From the NCBI GenBank assembly GCA_910577755.1, contig CAJTNL010000002.1, positions 1 through 64,000 of the forward strand: 64,000 nucleotides of DNA, in the 5' to 3' direction. The translations under genes were made by a program, and so were the position numbers. The first letter of the stretch is position 1; every line of letters starts with the position of its first letter. Positions 62,974-64,000 of this stretch are shown one piece after another. This stretch comes from an uncultured Eubacteriales bacterium. Its GTDB lineage: Bacteria > Bacillota > Clostridia > Oscillospirales > Acutalibacteraceae. Below the pieces are notes generated by a model, which saw only the letters and a list, made by a program, of their open reading frames with translations, did no database searches and was not told where the DNA came from.

Positions 62974-64000
62974 ATGTTTCAGAAAATATTGATTGCAAAT
63001 CGCGGAGAAATTGCAGTCCGGATTATTCGCGCATGTAAGGAACTTGGGATTGAAACAGTGGCAGTTTATTCTGAAATAGATAATAATGCGCTTCATGTAC
63101 AATTAGCAGACAAGGCAGTTTGTATTGGACCAGCCAAATCTACGGAAAGCTATTTGAATATGAAAAATATTCTTTCCGCTGCAGTTGCTCTAGGGGTGGA
63201 TGCCATCCATCCGGGTTTTGGTTTTTTGTCTGAAAATGCTACGTTTGCCCGTTTGGTAAATACTTGCGGCATTACTTTTATTGGACCAGATGGCGATGTG
63301 ATTGATCGAATGGGCAATAAATCTGCTGCCCGCGCTTTAATGCTTGAAAACGGTATACCCGTAGTGCCCGGTTCCAATGGCAGTGTAAAGAATTTAGAAG
63401 AAGCACAAAATGCGGCTGACGAAATAGGTTTTCCTGTATTGATAAAAGCGTCTGCAGGCGGTGGTGGCCGAGGTATGAGAAAAGCATTTACACAAGAAGA
63501 GTTTGAGCAGGCTTATACGGCAGCTAAAGCAGAAGCAAAAGCTTGTTTTAATGATGATGACATATACATTGAAAAATTGATTCTTAATCCAAAGCACATA
63601 GAGTTTCAGATTATGGCAGATAATTTTGGCAATGTGGTGCATTTAGGTGAACGTGACTGTTCAATTCAGAGACGAAATCAGAAGCTGCTGGAGGAAGGAC
63701 CTTCTGCTGCTTTGACACCCAAACTTCGTGAGAGCATGGGGCGTCATGCAGTACAGGCTGCAAAGGCTGCAGGTTATCGAAATGCTGGTACTATTGAATA
63801 TGTTCTGGATCAAAATGGAAATTACTATTTTATTGAAATGAATACTCGTATTCAAGTAGAACATCCTGTAACAGAAATGATTACCGGCATTGATTTGGTT
63901 CGCGAGCAAATTCTAATTGCATCTAATCATCCGCTTTCCTTTACACAGGATGACGTTGTGTTAAATGGTCACGCCATCGAATGCCGTATCAATGCAGAAA
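62974..64000 (+). CDS. accC: Biotin carboxylase, 5' part (runs off window)
   Basis: ATG at 62974 after GGGTGG. The 342 codons visible begin [16 protein letters not shown], with the ATP-grasp lid loop [23 protein letters not shown] and the catalytic [15 protein letters not shown]-dependent carboxylation of biotin on AccB. The family is about 450 residues, so roughly 110 lie beyond the edge. accD and accA probably follow (inference). Confidence 0.96.
   Translation, partial: MFQKILIANRGEIAVRIIRACKELGIETVAVYSEIDNNALHVQLADKAVCIGPAKSTESYLNMKNILSAAVALGVDAIHPGFGFLSENATFARLVNTCGITFIGPDGDVIDRMGNKSAARALMLENGIPVVPGSNGSVKNLEEAQNAADEIGFPVLIKASAGGGGRGMRKAFTQEEFEQAYTAAKAEAKACFNDDDIYIEKLILNPKHIEFQIMADNFGNVVHLGERDCSIQRRNQKLLEEGPSAALTPKLRESMGRHAVQAAKAAGYRNAGTIEYVLDQNGNYYFIEMNTRIQVEHPVTEMITGIDLVREQILIASNHPLSFTQDDVVLNGHAIECRINAE

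Noticed and set aside
1..64000. tRNA, rRNA, CRISPR arrays and insertion sequences
   Set aside because: Reading both strands of all intergenic regions showed no cloverleaf, no regular repeat-spacer pattern and no transposase motif.

Overview
The window reads as a chromosomal segment of a low-GC, endospore-forming, fermentative Clostridia member, perhaps near the Oscillospiraceae/Ruminococcaceae. Evidence: spoIVB next to spo0A; Gram-positive wall genes; a Trp T-box; formate-tetrahydrofolate ligase and acetate kinase; a nine-gene V/A-type ATPase; frequent TTG/GTG starts behind strong purine-rich Shine-Dalgarno (SD) sites. No tRNA, rRNA, CRISPR array or insertion sequence was found. The genus assignment is inference.

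Layout. 0-9 kb: a truncated Dam methylase fragment, a RodA/FtsW protein, fhs, tsaE-tsaB-rpiB (overlapping), a sugar-mutarotase-like protein, and tmcAL divergent from ackA. 8.6-14.5 kb: a DUF378 protein, ispE, an aminotransferase with an Lrp regulator, a PHP histidinol phosphatase, and an ACT protein with its UPF0210 partner. 15-24 kb: the V-ATPase operon in the order stalk-C-I-K-F-E-A-B-D. 24-32 kb: alkD, a YgjP-like protease, a CorA Mg2+ transporter behind a short leader peptide, a decayed NimA-like gene, an orphan fumarase beta subunit, a cation-efflux carrier, and CIRCE-controlled htpG. 32-40 kb: two lipoproteins, a Cys-rich DUF1540 protein, coaX, and a Bce-type ABC transporter with its two-component system. 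40-50 kb: murE-murF, spoIVB-spo0A, a CtpE-like P-type ATPase and a solitary O-antigen-ligase-like protein. 50-57 kb: trpA, trpB and a wrecked trpE behind an apparently intact Trp T-box, a wrecked rubredoxin/glutamate-synthase-like gene, and a urea transporter. 57.8-61.7 kb: a small phage-derived island with repressor, ImmA-type protease, four operators, a Cro-like protein, lysozyme and two holin-like proteins, but no integrase or virion gene. The window ends with accB and the 5' part of accC.

How the genes fit together. Wall synthesis (RodA/FtsW, murE, murF, Bce) and sporulation control (spoIVB, spo0A) cluster. Acetate links ackA with tmcAL, and one-carbon supply comes from fhs. The V-ATPase, CorA, the cation-efflux carrier and the P-type ATPase handle ions.

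The most unusual items are: (1) an M-K-P-D-P leader peptide upstream of corA that resembles the enterobacterial Mg2+-sensing MgtL peptide; (2) the minimal repressor-to-lysis island, with helically phased operators and face-to-face promoters; (3) a T-box still controlling trpBA after loss of trpE and absence of trpGDCF; (4) a Spo0A whose receiver lacks the conserved lysine. Four damaged genes (dam, nim, trpE, rubredoxin-GltS) suggest ongoing gene loss.
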